A DNA stretch of 45,824 nt from a virus, in IMG/VR virus record IMGVR_UViG_3300045120_000193, positions 1 to 45,824 of that record; one strand, 5' to 3'. Position 1 is the stretch's first letter, and each line of letters starts with the position of its first letter. Below, piece after piece: positions 44,699-45,824 of the stretch. Both the position numbers and the translations under genes were made by a program. Below the pieces are notes generated by a model. The model was not told the origin of the DNA and did not search any database. It saw only the letters and a program-made list of their open reading frames with translations.

Positions 44699-45824
44699 TG
44701 CTTCACGATTCCGAGTTTAGTCAAAACCTGTAGTCTGTGCAATATATTCTCGGGGAACTCCGTATCGTAAAAGTCGCGCTTCTCCAAGCAATATCCCGAG
44801 TCGTAATGCACATTTTCCATTGTAGCGTAGAGCGCGTCAATGGCGCTATCCACGTTGTCGGCCGCGCCCGTGACTAGAAGCGTGTCCTTGTCTATGCCGG
44901 TCGTGTAAAGTTTGTCGTCTTTTTTTTCGATGTCCCAGGCCCAAATGTTCGGGTCAGCAATGTCAGCTATCATCAGTTGCTCTTTCTGATGTTTCCCGTG
45001 TAGATCGAACAGGCGCGCAGATACTCCCAGTGGTTTAGTGTCGTCTTGCTCCAAAGGTTCGCCGCGGAACAATCGCTCGAAGTACGCAGTGGCGTTTGGC
45101 TGCGTTGCTATCTCGGTCAAGACCGAATTGTATCCCGGCCTATTCATGCAAAATTCGCCTGGGAAAAACTGTCCAGTTTCAGGAGAATAAAACACGCTCA
45201 AATCCCAAATCGTAACCTCGTTGTCACGTAGCATTAAATCTTCGATCGGTTCAAGGAACTTTCGATAAAGCTCGCTGTTATCGTTTTGCCAGAGCACGCA
45301 ATCAAGCGTGCAACCCGTCATAAAACCACGTCGGCTCCCTAGCATTTTGTGCTCGATGTCCACAGACACGCCTACGATTGTCCCGAACGCTGAGACTGCT
45401 TCCGGCGTGAACTCTACCAAGTCAGGAACTTTTTCTTCGAGTACGAACCCTTCCCGCTCGTATTCCTTTTTCTCTCTGGTCAACGCATCTTCCAATACCG
45501 CCCTGTTAATCTCAGGATCATCGCTCTCTGGCACGACCGTATTCGAGTCCATGTAAAATCCCTTGAGAACAAAAAGCGTGTCCTGATTCTCTTTCAAAAA
45601 CTTTAGGCCGTCTGCCACTTTCTTGAACTCTTTGTATTCGCCCATCGTGATCGACTGGTAACGTTCAGCGATAAGTTTCTTGGCAAGACGCCGGTCTTTC
45701 TCCAAATCGAAATCCATTTGTGTCGGGAGCAGACCGCGATAGCCTGCTGCTTTCAGTTTAACGCCGTATGCCCACAGATAATTGAAATCGCAAAACACAA
45801 ACCAATCGTCCCGAGTCGAACGCG
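44695..45824 (-). CDS. PurD-like ATP-grasp protein, C-terminal part (open at right end)
   Basis: The frame is open to 45824 and would continue into base 119 of the left end. In the joined protein (451 aa), ATP-grasp elements are VLKG (~162-165), VLEEKVPDLVEF (~203-214) with the adenine-contact Glu pair, and a metal-site element PGEFCMNRPG (~297-306). The C domain has VTGAADNVDSAIDALYATM (~393-411) and YCLEKRDF, like the VTAxGxTxxxAxxxAY and (Y)RRDIG of PurD. PurD joins glycine to phosphoribosylamine using ATP. No other purine gene is present, so a changed substrate is possible. Confidence 0.75.
   Translation of the reverse strand, partial: RSTRDDWFVFCDFNYLWAYGVKLKAAGYRGLLPTQMDFDLEKDRRLAKKLIAERYQSITMGEYKEFKKVADGLKFLKENQDTLFVLKGFYMDSNTVVPESDDPEINRAVLEDALTREKKEYEREGFVLEEKVPDLVEFTPEAVSAFGTIVGVSVDIEHKMLGSRRGFMTGCTLDCVLWQNDNSELYRKFLEPIEDLMLRDNEVTIWDLSVFYSPETGQFFPGEFCMNRPGYNSVLTEIATQPNATAYFERLFRGEPLEQDDTKPLGVSARLFDLHGKHQKEQLMIADIADPNIWAWDIEKKDDKLYTTGIDKDTLLVTGAADNVDSAIDALYATMENVHYDSGYCLEKRDFYDTEFPENILHRLQVLTKLGIVKQ
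45706..45824. repeat. Imperfect terminal repeat, right copy
   Basis: Matches 1-119 in the same orientation with 10 substitutions and no gaps. Closing the molecule here keeps the PurD-like frame intact. Confidence 0.85.

Noticed and set aside
1-45824. CRISPR arrays, tRNA genes, integrase or attachment sites
   Set aside because: Looked for direct repeats with regular spacers, cloverleaf-like sequences and recombinase motifs on both strands; none could be supported by eye.

Overview
The window is a nearly complete genome of a tailed, probably short-tailed (podovirus-like), dsDNA bacteriophage. The evidence is a large terminase, a P22-type portal of about 700 residues, a scaffold, a DUF5309/SU10-like major capsid protein, a head-tail adaptor and a beta-propeller tail nozzle, with no tape-measure or tail-tube gene. 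Genes are tightly packed, and many neighbours overlap in ATGA or GTGA. I see no tRNA, rRNA, integrase, CI-like repressor, CRISPR array or complete insertion sequence. The host is not readable from the sequence. Thr-Pro/Ala-Thr tracts like those here occur in some soil bacteria (I recall Verrucomicrobiota), but that link is only a guess. Base composition looks near 50% GC.

The two ends match over 119 bases (1-119 against 45706-45824) with 10 substitutions. The same minus-strand reading frame runs off both ends. Joined there, the ends give one uninterrupted PurD-like ATP-grasp gene of about 451 residues. The contig is therefore best read as a circular or terminally redundant genome cut inside that gene, with strain variation at the overlap.

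Layout on the circle: (1) One late block on the minus strand runs from 23988 down to 1 and on from 45824 down to 36329. Its order is HTH protein (possible small terminase), GIY-YIG protein, small genes, large terminase, portal, scaffold, capsid, head protein, then a cluster of adaptor and secreted Thr/Pro-rich fibre-like proteins. Next come tail proteins, an S74-type chaperone-tailed protein, a 1375-residue internal or injected protein, the PurD-like protein, a 975-residue fibre with a signal peptide, and many very small membrane proteins and lipoproteins that probably hold the lysis functions. (2) Early block A, plus strand 24055-28469: about fifteen small genes, several with zinc ribbons, one frameshifted, and one a truncated IS1-like transposase domain. 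(3) Early block B, minus strand 32610-28640: ribbon-helix-helix regulator, two small membrane proteins, RusA-like resolvase, DnaB/RepA-like helicase and a frameshifted PAPS-reductase-like gene. (4) Early block C, plus strand 32680-36312: HELEH metallopeptidase-like protein, a probable single-strand annealing protein, and a PD-(D/E)XK nuclease, which together look like a recombination module.

The most unusual trait is a set of at least five proteins inside the virion-gene blocks that carry Sec signal peptides plus long Thr-Pro/Ala-Thr tracts; three of them also carry fibre-type motifs. They look built for export to the host surface, or are fibres that have acquired export signals. Other notable points are an iteron-like TGGCAC cluster between convergent operons, related palindromes in the two divergent promoter regions, and a start codon buried in a perfect hairpin.
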